Assembly: GCA_947650365.1 (NCBI GenBank)
Contig: CANTAL010000101.1
Span: 124,001-188,000, forward strand
Direction of reading: 5' to 3'
DNA from: Chamaelirium japonicum
Taxonomy: Eukaryota; Streptophyta; Magnoliopsida; Liliales; Melanthiaceae
Length of the DNA: 64,000 nucleotides
Shown here in pieces: positions 37,381 to 51,117 of this stretch. How positions within the stretch are numbered: the stretch's first letter is position 1; each line of letters begins with the position of its first letter. A model generated the notes under the pieces. That model was given only the letters and a program-made list of their open reading frames with translations, was not told the origin of the DNA and searched no databases. A program made the translations under genes and the position numbers.

Positions 37381-37819
37381 GGATCGTACGAATAAATTAG
37401 AATGGATACATTCGTCCGAATGAATTAGAATGGATCATACGAATGAGTAAGAATGGATCGTACGAATGAAATAGAATAGATTGTACGAATGAATTAGAAT
37501 GGATCCTACGAATGAATTAGAATAGATCGTGTGAAAGAAATAGAATGGATTGTATGAATGAATTAGAATGAATTCGTACGATCCATTCGAATTCATTCGC
37601 ACGATCCATTTTAATTCATTCATACGATCCATTCTAATTCATTCATACAATCCATTCTAATTCTTTCACACGATCCATTCTAATTCATTCGTAGGATCCA
37701 TTCTAATTCATTCGTACAATCTATTCTAATACATTCGTACGATCCATTCTTACTCATTCGTATGATCCATTCTAATTAATTCGGACGAATGTATCCATTC
37801 TAATTTATTCGTACGATCC
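37381..37819. repeat. Long inverted repeat centred on J, best example
   Basis: Left arm 37381-37565, right arm 37634-37819, spacer about 68 bp that includes J. By eye there are about five mismatches along about 185 bp, and the variant units fall in the same order. This cannot be explained by simple unit orientation. Confidence 0.88.
37566..37598 (+). repeat. Module J, orientation A
   Basis: Canonical arms and loop, at the centre of the inverted repeat above. Confidence 0.92.
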
Positions 37820-40780
37820 ATTCTAATTCATTTGTACGATCCATTCTAATTCCTTCGTACGATCCATTCTAATTCATTCGTACGATCTATTCTAATTCAT
37901 TCGTACGATCCATTCTAATTCCTTCGTACGATCCATTCTAATTCATTCGTACGATCCATTCTAATTCCTTCGTATCCATTCTAATTCACTCATACGATCC
38001 ATTCTAATTCATTCGTACGATCCATTCTAATTCATTCATACAATCCATTCTAATTCATTCGCACGAATGTATCCATTCTAATTCATTCGTACGATCAGTT
38101 CTAATTCATTCACAAAATCTATTCTAATTCATTCATACGATCCATTCTAATTCATTCACACAAATGTATCCATTCTAATTCATTCATACGATCCATTCTA
38201 ATTCATTCGTACGATCCATTCTAATTCACTCATACGATCCATTCTAATACATTCATACGATCCATTCTAATTCATTTGCACGAATATATCCATTCTAATT
38301 CATTCGTACGATGCATTCTAATTCCTTCGTACGATCCATTATAATTCATTCGTACGATCTATTCTAATTCATTCGTACGATCCATTCTAATTCATTCGTG
38401 CGATCCATTCTAATTCTTTCGTACGATCCATTCTAATTCATTCGTACGATCCATTCTAATTCATTCATACAATCCATTCTAATTCTTTCACACGATCCAT
38501 TCTAATTCATTCGTACGATCCATTCTAATTCATTTGTACAATCCATTCTATTTCATTCGTACGATCCATTCTTACTCATTCGTACGATCCATTCTAATTC
38601 ATTCACACTAATGTATCCATTCGTACGAATGAATTAGAATAGATTGTACGAATGAATTAGAATGGATCGTACGAATGAATTAGAATGGATCGTACGAAGG
38701 AATTAGAATGGATCGTACGAATGAATTAGAATGGATCGTACGAATGAATTAGAATGGATCGTACGAAGGAATTAGAATGGATCGTACGAATGAATTAGAA
38801 TGGATATATTCGTACAAATGAATTAGAATGGATCGTATGAATGTATTAGAATGGATCGTATGAGTGAATTAGAATAGATCGTACGAATGAATTAGAATGG
38901 ATCGTATGAATGAATTAGAATGGATACATTCGTGCGAATGAATTAGAATTGATCGTACGAATGAATTAGAATGGATCGTGCGAATGAATTAGAATGGATC
39001 GTATGAATGAATTAGAATGGATCGTACGAATGAACTAGAATGGATACATTCGTGCGAATGAATTAGAATAGATCGTACGAATGTAATTCATTCCTACAAT
39101 CCTTTCTAGTTCATTCGCCCGATCCATTCTAATTCATTCATACGATCCATTCTATTCGAATGGATCATGCGATCCATTCGAATTCATTCGCACGATCCAT
39201 TCTAATTCATTCATACGATCCATTCGAATTCATTCATAAAATGCATTCAAATTCTTTCACACGATCCGTTCTAATTCATTCGTACGATCCATTCTAATTC
39301 ATTCGTACAATCCATTCTATTTCATTTGTACGATCCAATCTTACTCATTCGTATGATCCATTCTAATTCATTCGTACGATCCATTCTAATTTATTTGTAC
39401 GATCCATTCTAATTCATTCGTACAATCCATTCTATTTCATTCGTACGATCCATTCTTACTCATTCGTATGATCCATTCTAATTCATTCGCACGAATGTAT
39501 CCATTCTAATTCATTCATACAATCCATTCTAATTCATTCCGTACGATCCATTCTAATTCATTCGTACGATCGTACGAATGAATTAGAATGGATCGTACAA
39601 ATGAATTAGAATAGATTGTGCGAATGAATTAGAATGGATCGTACGAATGAACTAGAATGGATCGTACGAATGAATTAGAATGGATCATACGAATGAGTAA
39701 GAATGGATCGTACGAATGAATTAGAATGGATCGTACGAATGAATTAGAATAGATCGTACGAATAAATTAGAATGGATACATTCGTCCGAATAAATTAGAA
39801 TGGATCATACGAATGAGTAAGAATGGATCGCACGAATGAAATAGAATAGATTGTACGAATGAATTAGAATGGATCCTACGAATGAATTAGAATGGATCGT
39901 GTGAAAGAATTAGAATGGATTGTATGAATGAATTATAATGGATTCGTACGAATGAATTAGAATGGATACATTCGTGCGAATGAATTAGAATGGATCGTAC
40001 CAATGAGTAAGAATGGATCGTACGAATGAAGTAGAATGGATTGTACGAATGAATTAGAATGGATCGTGTGAAAGAATTAGAATGGATTGTATGAATGAAT
40101 TAGAATAGATCGTATGAATGAATTTGAATGGATCGTACGAATGAATTAGAATGGATCGTACGAATGAATTAGAATGGATACATTCATGCGAAAGAATTAG
40201 AATGGATACATTCGTGCGAAAGAATTAGAATAGATCGTATGAATGAATTAGAATGGATCCTATGAATGAATTAGAATGGATCGTACGAATGAATTAGAAT
40301 GGATCGTACGAATGAATTAGAACGGATCGTACGAATAAATTAGAATGGATACATTCGTCCGAATGAATAAGAATGGATCATACGAATGAGTAAGAATGGA
40401 TCGTACGAATGAAATAGAATGGATTGTGCGAATGAATTAGAATGGACCGTACGAATGAATTAGAATGGATACATTCGTGCGAATGAATTAGAATGGATCG
40501 GACGAATGAATTAGAATGGATCGTATGAATGAATTAGAATGGATCGTACGAATAAATTAGAATGGATACATTCGTCCGAATGAATTAGAATGGATCACAC
40601 GAATGAGTAAGAATGGATCGTACGAATGAAATAGAATAGATTGTACGAATGAATTAGAATGGATCCTACGAATGAATTAGAATGGATCGTGTGAAAGAAT
40701 TAGAATGGATTGTATGAATGAATTAGAATGGATCGTGCGAATGAATTAGAATGGATCGTACGAATGAATTAGAATGGATC

Positions 40781-40854
40781 GTGCTAATGAATTAGAATTG
40801 ATCGAACGAATGAATTAGCATGGATCGTGCTAATGAATTAGAATGGAACGTACG
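40781..40854 (-). repeat. Module M, reverse copy
   Basis: Canonical 74 bp, followed by J at 40910. Confidence 0.88.
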
Positions 40855-40909
40855 AATGAATTAGAATGGATCATGTGAAAGAATTAGAATGGATTGTATG
40901 AATGAATTA

Positions 40910-40942
40910 GAATGAATTCGTACAATCCATTCGAATTCATTC
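40910..40942 (+). repeat. Module J, orientation A
   Basis: Loop TACAATCCATT. This J is absent at the matching place in copy 1 of the higher-order repeat. Confidence 0.88.
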
Positions 40943-41300
40943 GCAAGATCCATTCTAATTCATTCATACGATCCATTCTAATTCATTCATACAATCCATT
41001 GTAATTCTTTCACACGATCCATTCTAATTCATTCGTAGGATCCATTCTAATTCATTCGTACAATCTATTCTATTTCATTCGTACGATCCATTCTTACTCA
41101 TTCATATGATCCATTCTAATTCATTCGGACGAATGTATCCATTCTAATTTATTCGTACGATCCATTCTAATTCATTCGTACGATCCATTCTAATTTATTC
41201 GTACGATCCATTCTTATTCATTCGTCCGATCCATTCTAATTCATTCGCACGAATGTATCCATTCTAATTCATTCGTACGGTCCATTCTAATTCATTCGTA

Positions 41301-41437
41301 CAATGCATTCTATTTCATTCGTACGATCCATTCTTACTCATTCGTATGATCCATTATGGATACATTCGTGCGAATGAATTAGAATGGATCATACGAATGA
41401 GTAAGAATGGATCGTACGAATGAAATAGAATGGATTG
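41301..41437 (+). repeat. Module K
   Basis: 137 bp, exactly 4281 bp after the copy at 37020. Both share GATTGAGCG at the right edge, a change seen in no other K copy. Confidence 0.92.
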
Positions 41438-41661
41438 AGCGAATGAATTAGAATGGATCGTACGAATGAATTAGAATGGATCGTGTGAAAGAATTAGAAT
41501 GGATTGTATGAATAAATTAGAATAGATCGTATGAATGAATTAGAATGGATCGTATGAATGAATTAGAATGGATCGTACGAATGAATTAGAATGGATCGTA
41601 CGAATGAATTAGAATGGATCTTACGAATGAATTAGAATGGATCGTACGAATGAATTAAAAT

Positions 41662-42100
41662 GGATCGTACGAATAAATTAGAATGGATACATTCATCCGA
41701 ACGAATTAGAATGGATCATACGAATGAGTAAGAATGGATCGTACGAATGAAATAGAATAGATTGTACGAATGAATTAGAATGGATCCTACGAATGAATTA
41801 GAATAGATCGTGTGAAAGAATTAGAATGGATTGTATGAATGAATTAGAATGAATTCGTACGATCCATTCGAATTCATTCGCACGATCCATTCTAATTCAT
41901 TCATACGATCCATTCTAATTAATTCATATAATCCATTCTAATTCTTTCACATGATCTATTCTAATTCATTCGTAGGATCCATTCTAATTCATTCATACAA
42001 TCTATTCTAATACATTCGTACGATCCATTCTTACTCATTTGTTTGATCCATTCTAATTCATTCGGACGAATGTATCCATTCTAATTTATTCGTACGATCC
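41662..42100. repeat. Long inverted repeat centred on J
   Basis: Same span and marker order as 37381-37819, at a 4281-bp offset. Confidence 0.85.
41847..41879 (+). repeat. Module J, orientation A
   Basis: Canonical arms and loop. Confidence 0.92.
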
Positions 42101-44082
42101 ATTCTAATTCATTCGTACGATCCATTCTAATTCATTCGTATGATCCATTCTTATTCATTCGTCCGATCCATTCTAATTCATTCGCACGAATGTATCCATT
42201 CTAATTCATTCGTACGATCCATTCTAATTCATTCGTACGATCCATTCTAATTCATTCGTACGATCCATTCTAATTCATTCGCAAGAATGTATCCATTCTA
42301 GTTCATTCGTACGATCCATTCTAATTCATTCGTACGATCCATTCTTATTCCTTCGTACGATCCATTCTAATTCATTCGTACGATCTATTCTAATTCATTC
42401 GTACGATCCATTCTAATTCATTCGTACGATCCATTCTAATTCCTTCGTACGATCCATTCTAATTCATTCGTACGATCCATTCTAATTCCTTCGTATCCAT
42501 TCTAATTCACTCATACGATCCATTCTAATTCATTCGTACGATCCATTCTAATTCATTCATACAATCCATTCTAATTCATTCACACGAATGTATCCATTCT
42601 AATTCATTCGTACGATCAGTTCTAATTCATTCACAAGATCTATTCTAATTCATTCATACGATCCATTCTAATTCATTCACACGAATGTATCCATTCTAAT
42701 TCATTCATACGATCCATTCTAATTCATTCGTACGATCCATTCTAATTCACTCATACGATCCATTCTAATACATTCATACGATCCATTCTAATTCATTTGC
42801 ACGAATATATCCATTCTAATTCATTCGTACGATCCATTCTAATTCCTTCGTACGATCCATTCTAATTCATTCGTAAGATCTATTCTAATTCATTCGTACG
42901 ATCCATTCTAATTCATTCGTACGATCCATTCGAATTCCTTCGTACGATCCATTCTAATTCATTCGTACGATCCATTCTAATTCATTCATACAATCCATTC
43001 TAATTCTTTCACACGATCCATTCTAATTCATTCGTACGATCCATTCTAATTCATTCGTGCAATCCATTCTATTTCATTCGTACGATCCATTCTTACTCAT
43101 TCGTATGATCCATTCTAATTCATTCACACGAATGTTTTCATTCGTACAAATGAATTAGAATAGATTGTACGAATGAATTAGAATGGATCGTACGAATGAA
43201 TTAGAATGGATCGTACGAAGGAATTAGAATGGATCGTACGAATGAATTAGAATGGATCGTACGAATGAATTAGAATGGATCGTACGAAGGAATTAGAATG
43301 GATCGTACGAATGAATTAGAATGGATATATTCATGCAAATGAATTAGAATGGATCGTATGAATGTATATAATGGATCGTATGAGTGAATTAGAATTGATC
43401 GTACGAATGAATTAAAATGGATCGTATGAATGAATTAGAATGGATACATTTGTGCGAATGAATTAGAATTGATCGTACAAATGAATTAGAATGGATCGTG
43501 CGAATGAATTAGAATGGATCGTATGAATGAATTAGAATGGATCGTACGAATTAACTAGAATGGATACATTCGTGCGAATGAATTAGAATAGATCGTACGA
43601 ATGTAATTCATTCCTACAATCCATTCTAATTCATTCGCCCGATCCATTCTAATTCATTCATACGATCCATTCTATTCGAATGGATCATGCGATCCATTCG
43701 AATTCATTCGCACGATCCATTCTAATTCATTCATACGATCCATTCTAATTCATTCATAAAATGCATTCTAATTCTTTCACACGATCCATTCTAATTCATT
43801 CGTACGATCCATTCTAATTCATTCGTACAATCCATTCTATTTCATTTGTACGATCCATTCTTACTCATTCGTATGATCCATTCTAATTCATTCGTACGAT
43901 CCATTCTAATTCATTTGTACGATCCATTCTAATTCATTCGTACAATCCATTCTATTTTATTCGTACGATCCATTCTTACTCATTCGTATGATCCGTTCTA
44001 ATTCATTCGCACGAATGTATCCATTCTAATTCATTCTTACAATCCATTCTAATTCATTCCGTACGATCCATTCTAATTCATT

Positions 44083-44730
44083 CGTACGATCGTACGAATA
44101 AATTAGAATGGATCGTACGAATGAATTAGAATAGATTGTGCGAATGAATTAGAATGGATCGTACGAATGAATTAGAATGGATCGTACGAATGAATTAGAA
44201 TGGATCATACGAATGAGTAAGAATGGATCGTACGAATGAATTAGAATGGATCGTACGAATGAATTAGAATAGATCGTACAAATAAATTAGAATGGATACA
44301 TTCGTCCGAATGAATTAGAATAGATCATACGAATGAGTAAGAATGGATCGTACGAATGAAATAGAATAGATTGTACGAATGAATTAGAATGGATCCTACG
44401 AATGAATTAGAATGGATCGTGTGAAAGAATTAGAATGGATTGTATGAATGAATTAGAATGGATTCGTACGAATGAATTAGAATGGATACATTCGTGCGAA
44501 TGAATTAGAATGGATCGTACCAATGAGTAAGAATGGATCGTACGAATGAAGTAGAATGGATTGTGCGAATGAATTAGAATGGACCGTACGAATGAATTAG
44601 AATGGATCGTGTGAAAGAATTAGAATGGATTGTATGAATGAATTAGAATAGATCATATGAATGAATTTGAATGGATCGTACGAATGAATTAGAATGGATC
44701 GTACGAATGAATTAGAATGGATACATTCGT
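44083..44730 (-). repeat. Higher-order repeat, partial copy 3
   Basis: Begins at the CGTACGATCGTACG joint and follows copy 2 at a 4520-bp offset (GATTCGTACG at 44461, GTACCAATGAGTAAG near 44520). It departs near 44730, just after a GGATACATTCG unit. Confidence 0.85.
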
Positions 44731-45450
44731 ACGAATGAATTAGAATGGATCATACGAATAAGTAAGAATGGATCGTATGAATGAATTAGAATGGATCGTA
44801 CGAATGAATTAGAATGGATTGTACGAATGAATTAGAATGGATCGTGCGAATGAATTAGAATGGATCCATTCGTGCATACGATCCATTCTAATTCATTCAT
44901 ACGATCCATTCTAATTCATTCGTACGATCCATTCTAATTTATTCGCACAAATATATCCATTCTAATTCATTCGTACGATCCATTCTAATTCATTCGCACG
45001 ATCCATTCTAATTCATTCGTACGATCCATTCTAATTCATTCGCACGATCCATTCTAATTCATTCGCACGATCCATTCTAATTCATTCGCACGATCCATTT
45101 TAATTCATTCGTACAATCCATTCCAATTCATTCATACGATCCATTCTAATTCATTCGTACGATCCATTCTAATTCATTCGCACAAATATATCCATTCTAA
45201 TTCATTCGTACGATCCATTCTAATTCATTCGCACGATCCATTCTAGTTCATTCGTGCGATCCATTCAAATTCATTCGTACGATCCATTCTAATTAATTCG
45301 TATGATCCATTCTAATTCATTCGTACGATCCATTCTAATTCATTCATACAATCCATTCTAATCCATTCGCACAAATGTATCCATTCTAATTAATTCGTAC
45401 GATCCATTCTAATTCATTCATATGATCTATTCTTATTCATTCGCACGATC
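44731..45450. repeat. Satellite array, reverse then forward
   Basis: Reverse to about 44877, then forward. GCACAAATATATCC variants at about 44945 and 45180. Confidence 0.93.
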
Positions 45451-46400
45451 CTACGAATGAATTAGAATGGATTAGAATGGATCGTACGAATGAATTAGAA
45501 TGGATCGTACTCATACAATGGATCGTGTGAAAGAATTCTAATTCATAAGATCGTGTTAAAGAATTAGAATCGTATTTAGCGAATTAATTAGAATGGATCG
45601 TACCAAATGAATTAGAATGGATCGTGTGAAAGAATTAGAATAGATCGTACGAACGAATTAGAATGGATCGTACGATCCATTATAATTCATTCTATTCTTT
45701 CACACGATCCATTCTAATTCATTCGTACGATCCATTCTAATTCATTCCTAATGAATTAATTCTAATTAGAATGGATATATTCGTGCAAATGAATTAGAAT
45801 AGATCGTACGAATGAATTAGAATGGATCGAACAAATGACTTAGAATGGATCCTATGAATGAATTAGAATGGATCGTACGAATGAATTAGAATGGATCATA
45901 TTAATGAATTAGAATGGATCGTATGAATGAATTAGAATGGATCGTACGAATGAATTAGAATGGATCTTACGAATGGATTAGAATGGATACATTCGTGCGA
46001 ATGAATTAGAATGGATCGGACGAATGAATTAGAATGGATCGTACGAATGAATTAGAATGGATTGTAGGAATGAATTAGAATGGTTACATTCATGCGAATG
46101 AATTAGAATGGATCGTACGAATGAATTAGAATGGATCCATTCTAATTAGAATCCGATCCATTCGTACGATCCATTCGTACGATCCATTCTAATTCATTAC
46201 TAGAATGGATCGTACAAATAAATTAGAATGGATCGTACGAATGAAATAGAATAGATTCTAATTAGAATGGATTGTATGAATGAATTAGAATGGATCGTGC
46301 GAATGGATACATTCGTGTGAATTAGAATGTAAGAATGGATTGTATGAATGAATTAGAATGGATCGTATGAATGAATTAGAATGGATCGTGCGAATGAATT
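45451..46400. repeat. Shattered satellite zone
   Basis: Orientation changes every few tens of bases, and many units are cut short or joined out of phase (AAGAATTCTAATTCATAAG, CGTATTTAGCG, CCTAATGAATTAATTC). Between about 45760 and 46140 it is more regular and reverse. Derived entirely from the satellite; nothing else is seen in it. Confidence 0.88.
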
Positions 46401-47548
46401 TTTTCACACGATCCATTCTAATTTTTTCACACGATCCATTCTAATTCATTCGTACGTTCCATTCTAATTCATTAGCACGATCCATGCTAATTCATTCGTT
46501 CGATCAATTCTAATTCATTAGCACGATCCATTCTAATTCATTCTTACGATCCATTCTAATTCATTCGCACGATCCATTCTTATTCATTTATAGGATCCAC
46601 TCTAATTCATTCATACGATCTATTCTAATTCTTTCGCACGAATGTATCCATTCTAATTCATTCGCACGAATGTATCCATTCTAATTCATTCGTACGATCC
46701 ATTCTAATTCATTCGCACGATCCATTCTAATTCATTCGTACGATCCATTCTAATTCATTCTAATTCATTCGTACGATCCATTCTAATTCATTCATACAAT
46801 CCATTCTAATTCATTCGCACGAATGTATCCATTCTAATTCATTCGTACGATCAGTTCTAATTCATTCACAAAATCTATTATAATTCATTCATACGATCCA
46901 TTCTAATTCATTCACACGAATGTATCCATTCTAATTCATTCATACGATCTATTCTAATTCATTCGTACGATCCATTCTAATTCATTTGCATGAATATATC
47001 AATTCTAATTCATTCGTACGATCTATTCTAATTCCTTCGTACGATCCATTCTAATTCATTCGTACGATCTATTCTATTTCATTTGTACGATCCATTCTTA
47101 CTCATTCGTACGATTCATTCTAATTCATTCGTCCGATCCATTCTAATTCATTCGTACAATCCATACTAATTCATTCGTTCGATCAATTCTAATTCATTAG
47201 CACGATCCATTCTAATTTATTCGTATGATCCATTCTAATTCATTCGTACGATCTATTCTAATTCATTCGCACGAATGTAACCATTCTAATTCATTCATAT
47301 GATTCATTCTAATTCATTCGTATGAGCTATTCTAATTCATTCGTACGATCCATTCTAATTCATTCGTACGATCCATTGTAATTCATTCATACAATCCATT
47401 TAGATTCATTCGCACAAATGTATCCATGCAAATTCATTCGTACGATCCAGTCTAATTCATTCGTACGATCCATTCTAATTCTTTCGTACGATCCATTCTG
47501 ATTCATTCGTACGATCTATTCTAATTCATTCGTACGATCCATTCTAAT
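46401..47548 (+). repeat. Satellite array, forward
   Basis: Regular forward units, with M at 46451 and the GATCAGTTC/CACAAAATC pair near 46850. A second, partial M (CCATACTAATTC, GTTCGATCAATTC) lies at about 47154-47203 and starts the duplicated segment D4. Confidence 0.95.
46451..46524 (+). repeat. Module M, forward copy
   Basis: Complete 74-bp marker just right of the shattered zone. Confidence 0.88.
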
Positions 47549-48206
47549 ATGGATCGTACGAATGAAATAGAATGGATTAGAATGGATCGTACGAATGAAT
47601 TAGAATGGATCGTACGAATGAATTAGAATGGATCGTGCTAATGAATTAGAATTGATCGAACGAATGAGTTAGCATTCTAATTCATTCATACGATCCATTC
47701 TAATTCATTCGTACGATCCATTCTAATTCATTTGTACCATCCATTCTAATTCATACGAATTCATTTATACCATCCATTCTAATTCATTCGTCCGATCCAT
47801 TCATACATTCATACTCTAAATAGAAATGAATGGATCGTACGATTAATTCTAATTCATTCATACGTTCGTATGAATGAATTAATTCGTACGATCCATTCTA
47901 ATGTATCAATTCATTCTAATTCATTTGTATGAATTAGAATGGATCATACAAATGAATGTATTAGAATGGATCCATTCTAATTCTAATTCATTCTAATTCG
48001 TCCGAATGAATTAGAATGGATCGTACGAATGAATTAGAATGGATCGTACGAATGAATTAGAATGGACCGTACGAATGAATTAGAATGGATACATTCGTGC
48101 GAATGAATTAGAAGGATCGGACGAATGAATTAGAATGGATCGTACGAATGAATTAGAATGGATTATACAAATGAATTAGAATGGATCATACGAATGAATT
48201 AGAATG
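46980..48206. repeat. Segmental duplication D4, copy 1
   Basis: Matches 51118-52330 at an offset of 4143 bp. The match runs through a highly irregular stretch (47640-48000) with GTTAGCATTC, CATACTCTAAATAG and CATTCTAATTCTAATTC joints, which makes common ancestry certain rather than convergent. Confidence 0.9.
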
Positions 48207-48376
48207 ACGATCCATTTTTACTCATTTGTATGATCCATTCTAATTTATTCGCACGAATGTATCCATTCTAATTCATTCGTACGTCTAATTCATTCTTACG
48301 GTCCATTCTAATTCATTCGCACAATCCATTCTATTTCATTCGTACGATCCATTCTTACTCATTCGTATGATCCATT
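47549..48376. repeat. Satellite, flips and shattered joints
   Basis: Reverse 47549-47678, forward to about 47810, shattered to 48000, reverse to 48206, forward to 48376. The joint at 48207 (GAATGACGATCC) resembles that at about 31635. Confidence 0.9.
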
Positions 48377-48458
48377 ATGGATACATTCGTGCGAATGAAT
48401 TAGAATGGATCATACGAATGAGTAAGAATTGATCGTACGAATGAAATAGAATGGATTG
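48322..48458 (+). repeat. Module K
   Basis: 137 bp; the right arm has GAATTGATCG. The CGGTCC tag lies at about 48298. Confidence 0.9.
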
Positions 48459-48766
48459 TGCGAATGAATTATAATGGATCGTACCAATGAATTAGAATGG
48501 ATCGTGTGAAAGAATTAGAATGGATTGTATGAATGAATTAGAATAGATCGTATGAATGAATTAGAATGGATCGTACGAATGAATTAGAATAGATCGTACG
48601 AATGAATTCGAATGCATACATTAATGCGAATGAATTAGAATGGATACATTCGTGTGAAAGAATTAGAATAGATCGTATGAATGAATTAGAATGGATCCTA
48701 TGAATGAATTAGAATGGATCGTGCGAATGAATTAGAATGGATCGTATGAATGAATTAGAATGGATC

Positions 48767-48840
48767 GTGCTAATGAATTAGAATTGATCGAACGAATGAA
48801 TTAGCATGGATCGTGCTAATGAATTAGAATGGAACGTACG
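48767..48840 (-). repeat. Module M, reverse copy
   Basis: Canonical 74 bp. The J that would follow at about 48900 is replaced by GAATGAATTACGAATG, a deleted form. Confidence 0.86.
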
Positions 48841-49220
48841 ATTGAATTAGAATGGATCGTGTGAAAGAATTAGCATGGATTGTATGAAGGAATTAGAATG
48901 AATTACGAATGAATTAGAATGGATCGTACGAAGGAATTAGAATGGATCGTACGAATGAATTAGAATGGATCGTACGAATGAACTAGAATGGATAAATTCG
49001 TGCGAATGAATTAGAATGGATCGTACGAATGAATTAGAATGGATCGTACGAATGAATTAGAATGGATCTTACGAATGAATTAGAATGGATCGTATGAATG
49101 AATTTGAATGGATACATTTGTGCGAATGAATTAGAATGGATCGTACGAATGGATTAGAATGGATCGTACGAATGGATTAGAATGGATACATTCGTGCGAA
49201 TGAATTAGAATGGATTCTAT

Positions 49221-49262
49221 GAATGAATTAGAATGGATCGTACGATCCATTCGAATTCATTC
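49221..49262. repeat. Palindromic head-to-head junction
   Basis: Perfect 22-bp palindrome at 49231-49252, extended past one mismatch, almost identical to that at 17590-17631. Confidence 0.9.
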
Positions 49263-50151
49263 GCACGATCCATTCTAATTCATTCGTACGATCCATTCTA
49301 ATTCATTCGTACGATCCATTCTAATTCATTTGTATGATCCATTCTAATTTATTCGTATATTCCATTCTAAGATCCTACGAATGAATTAGAATGGATCGTA
49401 CGAATGAATTAGAATGGATCATACGAATGAATTAGAATGGATCGTGTGAATGAATTAGAATGGATACATTCGTGCGAATGAATTAGAATGGATTGGACGA
49501 ATGAATTAGAATGGATCGTACGAATGAATTAGAATGGATCAAATGAATGAATTAGAATGGTTACATTCATGCGAATGAATTAGAATGGATCGTACGAATG
49601 GATTAGATTGGATCGTACGAATGAACTAGAATGGATACATTCGTGCGAATGAATTAGAATGGATCGTACGAATGAATTAGAATGGATCGTACGAATGAAT
49701 TAGAATGGATATTACAAATGAATTAGAATGGATCGTACGAATGAATTAGAATGGATCGTACGAATGAATTAGAATGGATACATTCGTGCGAATGAATTAG
49801 AATGGATCGGACGAATGAATTAGAATGGATCGTACGAATGAATTAGAATGGATCAAATGAATGAATTAGAATGGTTACATTTATGCGAATGAATTAGAAT
49901 GGATCGTACGAATGGATTAGAATGGATACATTCAAGCGAATGAATTAGAATGGATCGTACGATTGAATTAGAATGGATCGTATGAATGGATTAGAATGGA
50001 TCCTACGAATGGATTAGAATGGATACCTTTGTGCAGAATGGATCGTACGAATGAATTAGAATGGATACATTCGTGCACGATCCATTCTAATTCATTCGCA
50101 CGAATGTATCCATTCTAATTCATTCGTACGATCCATTCTAATTCATTAATA

Positions 50152-50731
50152 TGATCTGTTCTAATTCATTCGTACGATCCATTCTAATTCATTCATATGA
50201 TCCATTCTAATTCATTCGGACGAATGTATCCATTCTAATTTATTCGTACGATCCATTCTAATTCATTCGTACGATCCATTCTAATTCATTCGTACGATCC
50301 ATTCTAATTCATTCGTCCGATCCATTCTAATTCATTCGCATGAATGTATCCATTCTAATTCATTCGTACGATCCATTCTAATTCATTCGTACGATCCATT
50401 CTAATTCATTCGCACGAATGTATCCATTCTAGTTCATTCGTAGATCCATTCTATTTCATTCGTACGATCCATTCTTTCTCATTCGTATGATCCATTCTAA
50501 TTCATTCGGACGAATGTATCAATTCTAATTTATTCGTACGATCCATTCTAATTCATTCGTACGATCCATTCTAATTCATTCGTACGATCCATTCTAATTC
50601 ATTCGTCTGATCCATTCTAATTCATTCGCACGAATGTATCCATTCTAATTCATTCGTACGATCCATTCTAATTCATTCGTACGATCCATTCTAATTCATT
50701 CGCACGAATGTATCCATTCTAGTTCATTCGT
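50152..50731 (+). repeat. Local tandem duplication, period 290 bp
   Basis: The 28-bp variants at 50221, 50341 and 50411 recur at 50511, 50631 and 50701, all offset by 290 bp, with matching AATTTATTCG and CTAGTTCATTCG units. The joint between the copies is the shortened linker CGTAGATCC near 50441. Confidence 0.88.
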
Positions 50732-51117
50732 ATGATCCATTCTAATTCATTCGTACGATCCATTCTAATTTATTCATATGATCAATTCTAATTCATTCGC
50801 ACGAATGTATCCATTCTATTTCATTCGTACGATCCATTCTAATTCATTCGTACGATCCATTCTAATTCATTCGTACGATCTATTCTAATTCATTCGTACG
50901 ATCCATTCTAAATCATTCGTCCGATCTATTCTAATTCATTCACACGAATAGATACATTCTAGTTCATTCGTACGATCCATTCAAATTCATTCATACGATC
51001 CATTCTAATTCATTCGTACGATCCATTCTAATTCATTCATACAATCCATTCTTATTCATTCGCACGATCCATTCTAATTCACTCATACGATCCATTCTAA
51101 TACATTCATACGATCCA

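Larger units (their letters stand above)
34891..39562. repeat. Higher-order repeat, copy 1 (4672 bp)
   Basis: Begins at the joint CGTACGATCGTACGAATG. Contains in order: a long reverse block to 36990, M at 35966, K at 37020, J at 37566, a forward block to 38613, a reverse block to 39084, and a forward block with a tiny reverse insert at 39147. The order matches copy 2 except around 36075-36990, where this copy has reverse satellite in place of a J plus forward segment. Confidence 0.82.
39563..44082. repeat. Higher-order repeat, copy 2 (4520 bp)
   Basis: Starts at the same CGTACGATCGTACG joint. Shared landmarks: GATTCGTACG at 39941 (35269 in copy 1), M at 40781, K at 41301, J at 41847, the flip at 43144, the ATGTAATTCATTCC joint at 43601 (39081 in copy 1), and the tiny reverse insert near 43679. 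From about 39081 onward the offset to the next copy is a constant 4520 bp. Confidence 0.85.

Noticed and set aside
37435-37632. Reverse-strand open frame of 65 codons across J
   Set aside because: Pure satellite translation; the frame crosses an inversion joint, and the peptide keeps the same IHS motifs.
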